From positions 1 to 62,409 of the forward strand of contig NZ_JASLER010000098.1 of assembly GCF_030151085.1 (NCBI RefSeq): DNA of 62,409 nucleotides. Reading direction: 5' to 3'. A program made the position numbers and the translations under genes. Of the stretch, positions 9,544-17,666 are shown in pieces; position 1 is the stretch's first letter; the number at the start of each line of letters is the position of its first letter. The notes under the pieces are model-generated. The model made no database searches. It saw only the letters and a list, made by a program, of their open reading frames with translations, and was not told the DNA's origin. This DNA is from Bacteroides sp. GTDB taxonomy: Bacteria > Bacteroidota > Bacteroidia > Bacteroidales > Bacteroidaceae.

Positions 9544-10178
9544 TTAGTCTTTTTACCTAAGATATATGTATCAAGGTCTTCAATCTCCTGCGGCGTCAGT
9601 ACTGTGTAGTCACCACCGGACTGTATAATAATCCGGCAAGCCATTTCAAAGAACATGGCACGCTCAAAAGCCTGATCAAAATCTTTACCGCAAACCACTT
9701 GTCCATGCTTCTTCAGTAAGATTGAATTATGTTCCTTCATAGCCCCGACAACAGCTTGAGCCAACTCCGCAGAACCTGGACGAAGATAAGGAATTACCGG
9801 TATGTCCCGTCCTACATGACAAGGTATTTCTGCCGTTACATTGAAATTCTGCGGACAATTCTTCATACAAGCTACAGCTGTAGCATAAGGCGATTGAAAA
9901 TGAAGCACCACATTCACATCGGAACGCTCCCGAAGTACCCCCAAGTGAAATCCGCTTTCCATAGATGGTTTTACACCATTAAGAACTTCTCCCGTGGCAA
10001 GCCGGCAAACAGCCACCTTCTCTTTCGTAAGAGAAGGAACCCAAGAGCCTGTTCCGGAAAGTAAAACCTCTTCTCCTATGCGCCAGGAAAGATTGCCACT
10101 ACTACAAACTGTAAGCCCTGCATCACCTACCCGATGGGCTTGGGCAACAAACTGTTCTATATATTCATTGGTAATCAT
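9540..10178 (-). CDS. fucA: L-fuculose-1-phosphate aldolase
   Basis: A class II zinc aldolase of the AraD/FucA family that splits fuculose-1-phosphate into dihydroxyacetone phosphate and L-lactaldehyde. The sequence shows GNLSWR, SPYATAVACM and KKHGQVVCG, with family zinc-ligand histidines. I choose the ATG at 10178 (212 residues); the frame can be extended to a GTG at 10187. The gap to the fucI stop is then 16 bp. It overlaps fucK by 4 bases. Confidence 0.92.
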   Translation of the reverse strand: MITNEYIEQFVAQAHRVGDAGLTVCSSGNLSWRIGEEVLLSGTGSWVPSLTKEKVAVCRLATGEVLNGVKPSMESGFHLGVLRERSDVNVVLHFQSPYATAVACMKNCPQNFNVTAEIPCHVGRDIPVIPYLRPGSAELAQAVVGAMKEHNSILLKKHGQVVCGKDFDQAFERAMFFEMACRIIIQSGGDYTVLTPQEIEDLDTYILGKKTK

Positions 10179-10194
10179 ACGATTCACACTTCAA

Positions 10195-11967
10195 TTATTT
10201 ATAAATAGGTCCGTAAGTACTACAAGCACGATAATCGGCTCCTTCCTTATCCATACCGAAAGCATTCCATGCAGCGGGGCGAAATATCTTCTTTTCATCT
10301 ACATTGTGCATACAAACCGGAATACGAAGTATAGAAGCCAATGTAATTAAATCCTGACCGATATGCCCATAGCTGATTGCTCCATGATTGGCTCCCCAGT
10401 TATTCATCACAGAATAAACATCTTCGAATGCCGGCTTATTGCAAAGGCGAGGCACAAACCAAGTAGTAGGCCAAGTACGGTCGGTACGTTCATCAAGAAG
10501 TTTGTGTATTTCAGGTTCTATCTCTACAGTCCAGCCTTCGGCTATCTGGAGTACGGGGCCAAGACCTTTTACCAGATTCAAGCGACTCATTGTAACAGGC
10601 ATGCCACCCTTTGACAAGAAGTTGGAAGAGAAACCGCCACCACGGAAATAATCACGATTGGCAGGATACCAAGTAGTAGCCTCGAGGCATTTCTCCATTT
10701 CAGCTTCGGATATCTCCCAATGGGGTTTCATGGCGGGTTCACCTTGCCCATTCATTTGCTGACCTGTACCATCCAAAGTAGTGGCACCGGAATTTATCAA
10801 GTGAATAATGCCGTTGGCAGCCAAACCGGTAAGCTCTTTACCTGTCACACGCTTTACTGCTTCGGGACTCCAATAAGTACGTACATCCGAGAATATTTGT
10901 GCACGATTGGTCAACAGATGCCCAAACAGCATAGCTACACCGTTGCATGCATCATTTTCAGTAGCTACAACGTATGCTTCACGAATGCCATTCCAGTCGA
11001 ATGAAGTATTCAGCAAAGCCTCAGAGTAGTCACCATTCGGATAGAAATCGGTCCACTGGCGTTGTCCCTGGAAACCGGCTGCAATGGCGTTATGTCCAAG
11101 TGCTTCTTCCTTGAATCCCATGTCTTTCAGTTTAGGATTACCTTGTATCAGGTCGCGCATGATAAGGGTCATTTTTACGATAAACTCCCAATCTTCGTCT
11201 TTCTGTTCACGGGTTTTCGCTTTGGCAACAGCATTGAAGTCTTTGCCTTCGTTCTTCTTACAATACTTTTCTGTCCATGCCATAGCTTTGGCAAACTCTT
11301 CTTTATCATAGATACCTTCGGTCATGCGACGAATAATTTCAGTCAGGTCTACAGATTCACAACGGATACCTAAATACTCCTGAAAGAAATCAGGATTGAC
11401 AATAGAACCGGCAATACCCATGGAAACGCTACCCATAGACAGATATGACTTCCCGCGCATAGTAGCAACAGCCTGTGCAGCACGTGCAAAACGCAAAAGC
11501 TTCTCGGCAACATCTTCAGGAATTGAATTGTCATTCAGATCTTGTACATCGCGTCCGTAGATACCAAATGCAGGCAATCCCTTCTGAGCATGTCCTGCCA
11601 ATACGGCAGCCAGGTATACAGCTCCCGGGCGCTCTGTTCCGTTGAATCCCCAAACGGCTTTCGGATAATAGGGGTTCATATCCATTGTTTCGGCACCATA
11701 GCACCAGCAAGAAGTCACTGTGATAGTAGCTCCTACTCCTTCGCGCTCAAACTTCTCGGCACATGCTGCACTCTCCGCCACACGACCGATAGTACCGTCG
11801 GCAATCACACATTCTACCGGACTGCCGTCTCCATTCTTCAGATTAGTAGAAATTAACTCGGCTACTGCTTTAGCCAGACTCATGGTTTTATCTTCAAGGC
11901 TTTCACGAACGCCACCTTGACGACCGTCGATTGTGGGACGAATCCCAATTTTGGGGTACTTCTTCAT
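10195..11967 (-). CDS. fucI: L-fucose isomerase
   Basis: A 590-residue isomerase that converts L-fucose to L-fuculose, the first committed step of the operon. It starts KKYPKIGIRPTIDGRQGGVRE, matching the known FucI N-terminus, and contains the VIADGTIGRVAESA and GFNGTERPGAVYLAA segments; length equals that of the E. coli enzyme. It follows fucR by 70 bp, and a candidate FucR operator lies in this gap (12001-12018). Confidence 0.96.
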   Translation of the reverse strand: MKKYPKIGIRPTIDGRQGGVRESLEDKTMSLAKAVAELISTNLKNGDGSPVECVIADGTIGRVAESAACAEKFEREGVGATITVTSCWCYGAETMDMNPYYPKAVWGFNGTERPGAVYLAAVLAGHAQKGLPAFGIYGRDVQDLNDNSIPEDVAEKLLRFARAAQAVATMRGKSYLSMGSVSMGIAGSIVNPDFFQEYLGIRCESVDLTEIIRRMTEGIYDKEEFAKAMAWTEKYCKKNEGKDFNAVAKAKTREQKDEDWEFIVKMTLIMRDLIQGNPKLKDMGFKEEALGHNAIAAGFQGQRQWTDFYPNGDYSEALLNTSFDWNGIREAYVVATENDACNGVAMLFGHLLTNRAQIFSDVRTYWSPEAVKRVTGKELTGLAANGIIHLINSGATTLDGTGQQMNGQGEPAMKPHWEISEAEMEKCLEATTWYPANRDYFRGGGFSSNFLSKGGMPVTMSRLNLVKGLGPVLQIAEGWTVEIEPEIHKLLDERTDRTWPTTWFVPRLCNKPAFEDVYSVMNNWGANHGAISYGHIGQDLITLASILRIPVCMHNVDEKKIFRPAAWNAFGMDKEGADYRACSTYGPIYK

Positions 11968-12000
11968 ATTCTCTATTTTGAATTAATAATACATTATCAC

Positions 12001-12018
12001 TATGCTGAACTATGCTGA
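12001..12018. promoter_or_regulatory. Candidate FucR operator before fucI
   Basis: A 10-bp-spaced direct repeat of TATGCTGA (12001-12008 and 12011-12018) lies 34 bp before the fucI ATG. The 15-base stretch from 12003 matches 14 of 15 bases of a stretch upstream of fucR (13062-13076). Shared motifs on both sides of the regulator gene suggest binding by FucR itself. Confidence 0.5.
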
Positions 12019-12037
12019 TAACTACCTATAAAAAAAG

Positions 12038-13018
12038 TCATAATGACCCTCTTAAATGCACTTCTGTAGGCAGATAAGTTTGTATAGGTTTACCGGTAAG
12101 GATAAAGTCCGCCATCATGGTTCCCATCTTTTTCCAATCCACACTCATTACGGTAATTCCTTTATCAATCACTTCGTAAGCCGGCGTATCATTATAGGCT
12201 ATCAAGCCAATATCTGTTCCGCAAGTAAGTCCTGCCGCACGGCTTTTCTTAACGAGTTCTACTACGTCTACCTGGCGGATAGCAATATAAACCTCACCGG
12301 GTTGCACCTCCAAGTTATCCATATTCTCAATCACATCGAAATCTTGCTTATGATCTATGCAGTACTTCTTAAAGAATTCACAGGTCTCCTTGGGATGTTT
12401 GCTCTCCTTAGTAAAGAACAGAACTAACTTACGATAACGTTGCAACCGGTCGGTCAACTGAGACATTGCTTGATAAAACGACTCTCCAAAGTCCTGGCAG
12501 ATATACGAACATTCTTTTTTGTCGAACTGACCGAAATCCAATAATAAAAGACGGGAAGCATCCACCTTATATAAATAAGGAGAAAACTTCTCATTGTCGA
12601 AGTTCATTACGATGTATTTATTATATCTCCCCAGTGACTCCCGAAGGATAGCGTTAAACATAGATTCCTTATATTGGTGAAACCACAAATCTACTTTATA
12701 TTGTGAAGAGAGGCGCTTGACGAAACTATTGTAGAGTATATCTTTAAAAGGAGTGTATTCATCGAGCAGCAAAAGAATATTCTTCTGCCGATTCACTACA
12801 TAATAGCCTTTGCCGGGAGTAGAATCAATGAGTCCTCGCTCTTTTAAATCAATGAAAGCCTTGAACACCGTATCTCTGGACACCTTATAGTCCTGGCTCA
12901 ACTGATTGATAGAAGGCAAAGCATCCTCTACCTTATATTTACCCATTGAGATATCATGACCTATCAGATCAGCCAACTGTTTGACTTTAGTTGTCTGCTG
13001 CCCAAAAATAACTTTCAT
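12038..13018 (-). CDS. fucR: GntR-family fucose operon regulator
   Basis: The first 75 residues are a winged helix-turn-helix of the GntR type (INQLSQDYKVSRDTVFKAF, then a PGKGYYV wing). The remaining 250 residues resemble a periplasmic-binding-protein ligand domain (AYNDTPAYEVIDKGITVMSV near the end). Position at the head of the fuc genes matches FucR of Bacteroides, reported as a repressor released by fucose. Likely autoregulated, given the motif shared between its own upstream region and that of fucI. Confidence 0.88.
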   Translation of the reverse strand: MKVIFGQQTTKVKQLADLIGHDISMGKYKVEDALPSINQLSQDYKVSRDTVFKAFIDLKERGLIDSTPGKGYYVVNRQKNILLLLDEYTPFKDILYNSFVKRLSSQYKVDLWFHQYKESMFNAILRESLGRYNKYIVMNFDNEKFSPYLYKVDASRLLLLDFGQFDKKECSYICQDFGESFYQAMSQLTDRLQRYRKLVLFFTKESKHPKETCEFFKKYCIDHKQDFDVIENMDNLEVQPGEVYIAIRQVDVVELVKKSRAAGLTCGTDIGLIAYNDTPAYEVIDKGITVMSVDWKKMGTMMADFILTGKPIQTYLPTEVHLRGSL

Positions 13019-13061
13019 AGCAAATGAATCAAATTGTTCTTAAAAACGGATAGGACAACTG

Positions 13062-13076
13062 TGCTGAACTATCCTG
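13062..13076. promoter_or_regulatory. Candidate FucR operator before fucR
   Basis: TGCTGAACTATCCTG lies 44 bp before the fucR ATG and repeats the site before fucI with one mismatch. A minus-strand TTCCTTTGC just upstream (around 13080-13088) could be the -7 region, so a bound protein would sit at or just after the transcription start. Confidence 0.5.
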
Positions 13077-13294
13077 CCGCAAAGGAAAACAATTTGCTCA
13101 TTACTTGCAATTTACAGAATATGTTATAAAACAGAAAGCAATTAAAAGGTGATGGTAACCTGCGTATAGCTCTGTACTTGCGATTCTATTGGTCATTATC
13201 AACTTATATTGATGATGTAAGGAATTGCTATCCACATGGAGATGAGTTGCCTTCACTTCAAGACAATAACTTACAGCATCCAAAGATGAGCTAA

Positions 13295-13360
13295 CAATCA
13301 TACGGTATGATTCCTACAATCATTACGTATGATTCCTACAATCATGCCACATGATTCCTA
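13295..13360. repeat. Three tandem 22-bp palindromic repeats (locus A)
   Basis: Three head-to-tail units at 13295-13316, 13317-13338 and 13339-13360. Each reads C-AATCAT-N5-ATGATT-CCTA: the 6-bp inverted arms and the linker are identical, and only the five central bases change (ACGGT, TACGT, GCCAC). They lie after the can stop codon and before fucR. I see no gene in the rest of the 13019-13435 gap, only the operator and promoter signals close to fucR. Confidence 0.85.
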
Positions 13361-13435
13361 TTTCAGGTAACGACTGATCTTTATTCATATTCTTAGGCAG
13401 TTCTCATCAGCCCAGATAAGAAGTAAGCCACGCAA

Positions 13436-13981
13436 TTAGAATTCCACCGGAGTCAAAGCACCTGTTACTGAATCTATAATAAATCCATGCACATGAACAT
13501 CATTTGGAATCAACGGATGATTTATGATAGCTGAGACTGTTCCTCTCACGGAATTTTCAGTGTCTTCAAAGCCATACAGCCAAGAATTAAAATCGACTCC
13601 GCAGAAACGAATCATATCAATTGTTTCCTGTTTGACGCCCCGTGCCTTCATGTGTTCTATCATCTGGTCACTATTCAAGTGGCAAGCACCGCAATCAGAA
13701 TGAGCAATCACCATAATATCCGTTACTCCCAATTCGTAAATAGCCACCGTCAGGCTTCGGATAACACTACCAAAAGGATGTGAAATAACAGCACCCGCAT
13801 TCTTGATAATCTGCGCATCACCATTCTTAAGCCCTAGAGCTGCCGGTAGCAATTCCGTCAAACGAGTATCCATACAAGAGAGGATTGCTATCTTTTTACT
13901 GGGATACTTATTCGCAATGTATTTTTCATATCCCTTATTGACTACAAACTCTTTGTTATACTTAAGAATATCTTCTATCAT
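13436..13981 (-). CDS. can: Beta-class carbonic anhydrase
   Basis: A 181-residue enzyme that interconverts CO2 and bicarbonate. The zinc ligands are visible as SCMDTR (with the Asp-Arg pair) and HSDCGAC. The short length and overall pattern fit the compact beta-class subgroup. It is divergent from radA with 120 bp between the start codons. Bacteroides need CO2/bicarbonate for carboxylation in succinate formation, which is a plausible context. Confidence 0.93.
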   Translation of the reverse strand: MIEDILKYNKEFVVNKGYEKYIANKYPSKKIAILSCMDTRLTELLPAALGLKNGDAQIIKNAGAVISHPFGSVIRSLTVAIYELGVTDIMVIAHSDCGACHLNSDQMIEHMKARGVKQETIDMIRFCGVDFNSWLYGFEDTENSVRGTVSAIINHPLIPNDVHVHGFIIDSVTGALTPVEF

Positions 13982-14064
13982 GGCTTCTTATTTTTAAAAT
14001 GATTTTCTATCTACAAATATAAAAAAACTCCCTGAGACTCTGTTGCCTCTCCCATGAAAAAATG

Positions 14065-14072
14065 TACCTTTG
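14065..14072 (+). promoter_or_regulatory. -7 box of the radA promoter
   Basis: TACCTTTG fits TAnnTTTG exactly, with TTG at 14042-14044 placed 20 bp upstream as a -33 element. It lies downstream of an in-frame ATG at 14054, which is why I place the radA start at 14102. Confidence 0.65.
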
Positions 14073-14101
14073 GGCAGTCATTTATAGAAAGATGTTTGGT
14101 T

Positions 14102-15469
14102 ATGGCAAAAGATAAAACGGTTTATGTGTGTAACAACTGCGGACAAGACTCTCCCAAGTGGGTAGGTAAATGCCCGTCGTGTGGAGCATGGAACTCATAC
14201 GTGGAAGAAGTAGTACATAAAGAAGTTGTGAACAAACGTCCCGTTTCCGGAATAGAAACCACCAAAGCCAAGCCAGTAACCCTCAATGAAATCATTGCCG
14301 ATGACGAACCCCGCATCAACCTTCACGACGACGAACTAAACCGTGTATTAGGAGGTGGACTGGTACAAGGTTCTCTCGTATTAATAGGTGGAGAACCGGG
14401 TATTGGGAAATCTACTCTAGTCCTGCAAACCGTACTGCAAATACCGGATAAGCGAATACTCTACATCTCCGGTGAAGAGAGTGCCCGACAGCTTAAACTT
14501 CGTGCCGACCGACTGACATCTTCTTCCAGTGATTGCCTCATCGTTTGCGAAACATCATTGGAACAGATATATGTACATATCAAGAACACACGACCTGATT
14601 TGGTTATTATCGACTCTATACAAACCATTTCAACCGAAACTCTTGAATCATCTCCGGGAAGCATCGCTCAGGTGCGGGAATGTTCGGCTTCCATCCTACG
14701 TTTTGCCAAAGAGACCCATACGGCAGTTATCCTGATAGGGCATATCAATAAAGAAGGTAGCATTGCCGGTCCCAAAGTATTAGAACATATTGTGGATACT
14801 GTACTTCAATTCGAAGGTGACCAGCATTATATGTACCGTATCCTCCGCAGTATCAAGAACCGCTTTGGCAGTACTGCCGAACTAGGTATTTATGAGATGC
14901 GTCAGGACGGGTTACGCCAGGTAAGCAATCCCTCGGAACTACTCTTGAGCCAAGACCACGAAGGCATGAGCGGCATAGCCATTGCCTCTGCTATTGAGGG
15001 CATCAGACCTTTCTTGATTGAAACGCAAGCATTAGTAAGTAGTGCCGTATACGGCAATCCTCAACGCTCCGCCACCGGCTTTGATATCCGACGGATGAAT
15101 ATGCTACTGGCAGTATTGGAAAAACGTGTCGGCTTTAAACTGGCACAAAAAGATGTATTCCTAAATATTGCCGGCGGACTAAAAGTAAATGATCCGGCGA
15201 TAGACCTTGCTGTAATCAGCGCCATTCTTTCCAGCAACATGGATTCGGCGATAGAACCGGAAATCTGCATGGCAGGTGAAATCGGTTTGTCAGGAGAAAT
15301 ACGCCCGGTAAATCGCATTGAACAACGAATTGGAGAAGCAGAGAAACTGGGTTTCAAGCAATTCATATTGCCCAAATATAATATGCAGGGACTAAATACC
15401 AAGAAGATAAAAATAGAACTGATCCCCGTTCGGAAGGTGGAAGAAGCATTCAGAACATTATTCGGATAA
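14102..15469 (+). CDS. radA: DNA repair protein RadA
   Basis: A 455-residue RecA-like ATPase that helps process recombination intermediates. It starts MAKDKTVYVCNNCG with a four-cysteine zinc finger (Cys10, 13, 24, 27), then Walker A GGEPGIGKST, the RadA motif KNRFGS and a C-terminal Lon-like domain (VNDPAIDLAVISAILSS). An upstream ATG at 14054 is rejected because the promoter lies after it. It is followed 5 bp later by the FAD dehydrogenase gene, so the two form an operon. Confidence 0.95.
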   Translation: MAKDKTVYVCNNCGQDSPKWVGKCPSCGAWNSYVEEVVHKEVVNKRPVSGIETTKAKPVTLNEIIADDEPRINLHDDELNRVLGGGLVQGSLVLIGGEPGIGKSTLVLQTVLQIPDKRILYISGEESARQLKLRADRLTSSSSDCLIVCETSLEQIYVHIKNTRPDLVIIDSIQTISTETLESSPGSIAQVRECSASILRFAKETHTAVILIGHINKEGSIAGPKVLEHIVDTVLQFEGDQHYMYRILRSIKNRFGSTAELGIYEMRQDGLRQVSNPSELLLSQDHEGMSGIAIASAIEGIRPFLIETQALVSSAVYGNPQRSATGFDIRRMNMLLAVLEKRVGFKLAQKDVFLNIAGGLKVNDPAIDLAVISAILSSNMDSAIEPEICMAGEIGLSGEIRPVNRIEQRIGEAEKLGFKQFILPKYNMQGLNTKKIKIELIPVRKVEEAFRTLFG

Positions 15470-15474
15470 ACATT

Positions 15475-17079
15475 ATGATACAAGAATATCAACTTCGCGT
15501 TCTGCCCGAAATAGCGGCAAATGAACAACGACTAAAAGAGTACCTGGTACAAGAAAAAGGCTTGAATGCACGGGAGATTACAGCAACGCGTATTCTGAAG
15601 CGCAGCATTGACGCACGCCAACGAACCATCTTCGTCAACCTGAATGTACGGGCATATTTGAATGAGATGCCTACAGATGATGAATATCAACACTCTTCAT
15701 ATAACAATGTAGAAGGAAAGCCACAGGTTATCATAGTAGGCGCCGGTCCAGGAGGACTCTTTGCAGCTTTACGCCTTATTGAACTCGGACTACGCCCGGT
15801 CATTGTTGAACGTGGTAAAGATGTACGTGAACGCAAAAAGGATCTTGCGCAAATCAGTCGCCAGCAGATTGTAGACCCGGAATCCAATTATAGCTTTGGA
15901 GAAGGAGGTGCAGGTGCCTACTCAGACGGAAAGCTATATACCCGCAGTAAAAAACGGGGGAATGTGGATAAGATATTGAATGTATTCTGCCAGCATGGAG
16001 CTTCAACATCCATATTAGTAGATGCACACCCGCATATAGGCACGGATAAGCTGCCGCGCGTCATTGAGAACATGCGAAATACCATTGTAGAATGTGGTGG
16101 AGAAGTGCACTTTGAAACTCGCATGGATGCGCTGATTATTGAGAAAGATGAGGTGAAAGGCATAGAAACCAATACCGGGAAAACTTTCCTAGGGCCCGTG
16201 ATACTGGCTACCGGACATTCCGCAAGAGATGTATATCGCTGGCTAGCAGCCAATAATGTAGAGATTGAAGCCAAAGGCATTGCTGTAGGTGTACGCTTGG
16301 AGCATCCAGCGGAGCTAATAGATCAAATACAATACCACAACCGGAACGGACGCGGTAAATATCTACCCGCCGCCGAATACAGTTTTGTGAACCAAGTTGA
16401 CGGACGAGGAGTGTATAGTTTCTGCATGTGTCCCGGTGGATTTATTGTACCCGCCGCCAGTGGTCCTCAACAGATCGTTGTTAACGGCATGAGCCCCAGC
16501 AACCGTGGTTCCCGTTGGAGTAACTCCGGCATGGTAGTGGAAATACAACCGGAAGACTTATTGAATGAAGAATTGCCATGCGGCACAACTGTACAGTCCG
16601 ATTCTTCATCCACCATTCATCATTCTTCATTAGCAATGATGTATTTTCAAGAGAATCTGGAACGCCTCTGCTGGCAACAAGGGAATATGAAGCAAACAGC
16701 ACCGGCACAACGAATGGCAGATTTCACAAGAAAGAAGTTGAGTTATGATTTACCCGAAAGTTCGTATGCACCCGGATTGGTATCTTCTCCGCTACATTTC
16801 TGGATGCCACCTTTCATTACAGAAAGATTAAGCAAAGGCTTCCAGCAATTCGGAAAATATAGCCACGGCTTTTTAACGAATGAAGCGGTTATGATTGGTG
16901 TAGAAACACGAACATCGGCACCGGTGCGCATTATTAGAGACAAAGAAACCCTGCAACATGTCCGCATCAAGGGACTATTCCCTTGTGGAGAAGGAGCTGG
17001 TTATGCCGGAGGTATTGTTTCGGCAGGTATTGACGGAGAACGATGCGCGGAAGCCGCTAAAGCAATGATTTATAATTAA
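15475..17079 (+). CDS. FAD-dependent dehydrogenase (COG2509 type)
   Basis: A 534-residue flavoprotein of unknown substrate. A short N-terminal domain precedes the dinucleotide fold VIIVGAGPGGLFAA near residue 84, then GEGGAGAYSDGKLYTRS and the C-terminal FPCGEGAGYAGGIVSAGIDG typical of this dehydrogenase group. It starts 5 bp after radA. Residues of about 363-386 are coded by 7-bp repeats in inverted orientation (16564-16631) and look like an in-frame insertion between the conserved EIQPEDL and MMYFQENLE segments. Confidence 0.85.
   Translation: MIQEYQLRVLPEIAANEQRLKEYLVQEKGLNAREITATRILKRSIDARQRTIFVNLNVRAYLNEMPTDDEYQHSSYNNVEGKPQVIIVGAGPGGLFAALRLIELGLRPVIVERGKDVRERKKDLAQISRQQIVDPESNYSFGEGGAGAYSDGKLYTRSKKRGNVDKILNVFCQHGASTSILVDAHPHIGTDKLPRVIENMRNTIVECGGEVHFETRMDALIIEKDEVKGIETNTGKTFLGPVILATGHSARDVYRWLAANNVEIEAKGIAVGVRLEHPAELIDQIQYHNRNGRGKYLPAAEYSFVNQVDGRGVYSFCMCPGGFIVPAASGPQQIVVNGMSPSNRGSRWSNSGMVVEIQPEDLLNEELPCGTTVQSDSSSTIHHSSLAMMYFQENLERLCWQQGNMKQTAPAQRMADFTRKKLSYDLPESSYAPGLVSSPLHFWMPPFITERLSKGFQQFGKYSHGFLTNEAVMIGVETRTSAPVRIIRDKETLQHVRIKGLFPCGEGAGYAGGIVSAGIDGERCAEAAKAMIYN
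16564..16631. repeat. Heptamer-repeat insertion inside the FAD dehydrogenase gene
   Basis: AATGAAGAAT at 16564-16573 is the exact inverse of ATTCTTCATT at 16622-16631, and 16601-16628 reads as four 7-bp units (ATTCTTC, ATCCACC, ATTCATC, ATTCTTC). The reading frame stays open across it. Confidence 0.65.
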
Positions 17080-17150
17080 TGATTAGTGATTGCTATGCTG
17101 CGCAATTACGCAGCTAGCTAATCACCAATCACTTAATACTAATCACTATT
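17080..17150. terminator. Heptamer repeats and hairpin between convergent genes
   Basis: Between the convergent FAD dehydrogenase and fldA genes, GCTGCG (17097-17102) and CGCAGC (17109-17114) form a hairpin, enclosed by AGTGATTG (17085-17092) and CAATCACT (17126-17133). Heptamers of the AATCACT type fill 17120-17147. It could stop transcription from both sides, but no long T-run follows. Confidence 0.5.
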
Positions 17151-17654
17151 TCAAAATTCTTTCTTCAGTTGCTCGCACCAATCCTTAATACGTTTGTCAG
17201 TCAACTTTGATTGGTTTTCCACATCAATCACCAAACCACACCATTTATTATCATGTAATGCTTTAGAGTGATTGAACGTATAATCTTCGACAGAAGTAAA
17301 TCCGACAAGCGTAGCACCGGCTTTTTCAAAAGACTCACTCAAAATACCCAGTCCATCTACAAAGTTATCGGGATAATTCACCTGATCGCCTAAGCCGAAT
17401 AAGGCTATTTTCTTACCTTTCAAATCTAATGTTTCTAATTCAGGAATCAGTTCATCCCAGAATGTCGGCAATTCCCCATCAAACCAAGTGGACACACCAA
17501 CAATCAGATTGTCGTAAGATTTAAAATCATCCCCCCAAGCTTTCTCTACCGGAATAATATCTATATTTTCCGCTCCCAATACTTCACGGATCTTCTTTGC
17601 TATCTGCGAAGTTTTCACGGCATTTGCCACGTAAAATAATCCTATCTTTTTCAT
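17151..17654 (-). CDS. fldA: Flavodoxin with an unusual phosphate-binding loop
   Basis: The 167-residue protein has the flavodoxin fold signals GVSTWFDGELPTFWDEL and FGLGDQVNYPDNFVDGLG, which line the FMN ring, and the correct length for a long-chain flavodoxin. The usual phosphate loop T/S-x-T-G-x-T near residue 10 is replaced by VANAVKTSQ, so FMN phosphate binding must differ or be weak. It lies 12 bp after the fused E1 gene stop and ends the 2-oxoacid dehydrogenase cluster; a role as an electron carrier is likely but its partner is not shown. Confidence 0.88.
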   Translation of the reverse strand: MKKIGLFYVANAVKTSQIAKKIREVLGAENIDIIPVEKAWGDDFKSYDNLIVGVSTWFDGELPTFWDELIPELETLDLKGKKIALFGLGDQVNYPDNFVDGLGILSESFEKAGATLVGFTSVEDYTFNHSKALHDNKWCGLVIDVENQSKLTDKRIKDWCEQLKKEF

Positions 17655-17666
17655 TATAGTTACAAT

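Noticed and set aside
13101..13301. A 66-codon minus-strand frame between can and fucR
   Set aside because: No family resemblance, no promoter or start context, and it ends beside the 22-bp repeats; most likely chance.
13295..13360. The 22-bp arrays as CRISPR
   Set aside because: Repeats touch each other with no spacers of 25-40 bp, units are too short, and no cas gene is present.
14054..14101. Longer starts for radA (14054), metF (32824), the ABC-F gene (48674) and the LuxR-type regulator (23346)
   Set aside because: In each case a consensus promoter lies inside or right beside the extra codons, and the extra residues are not family-like.
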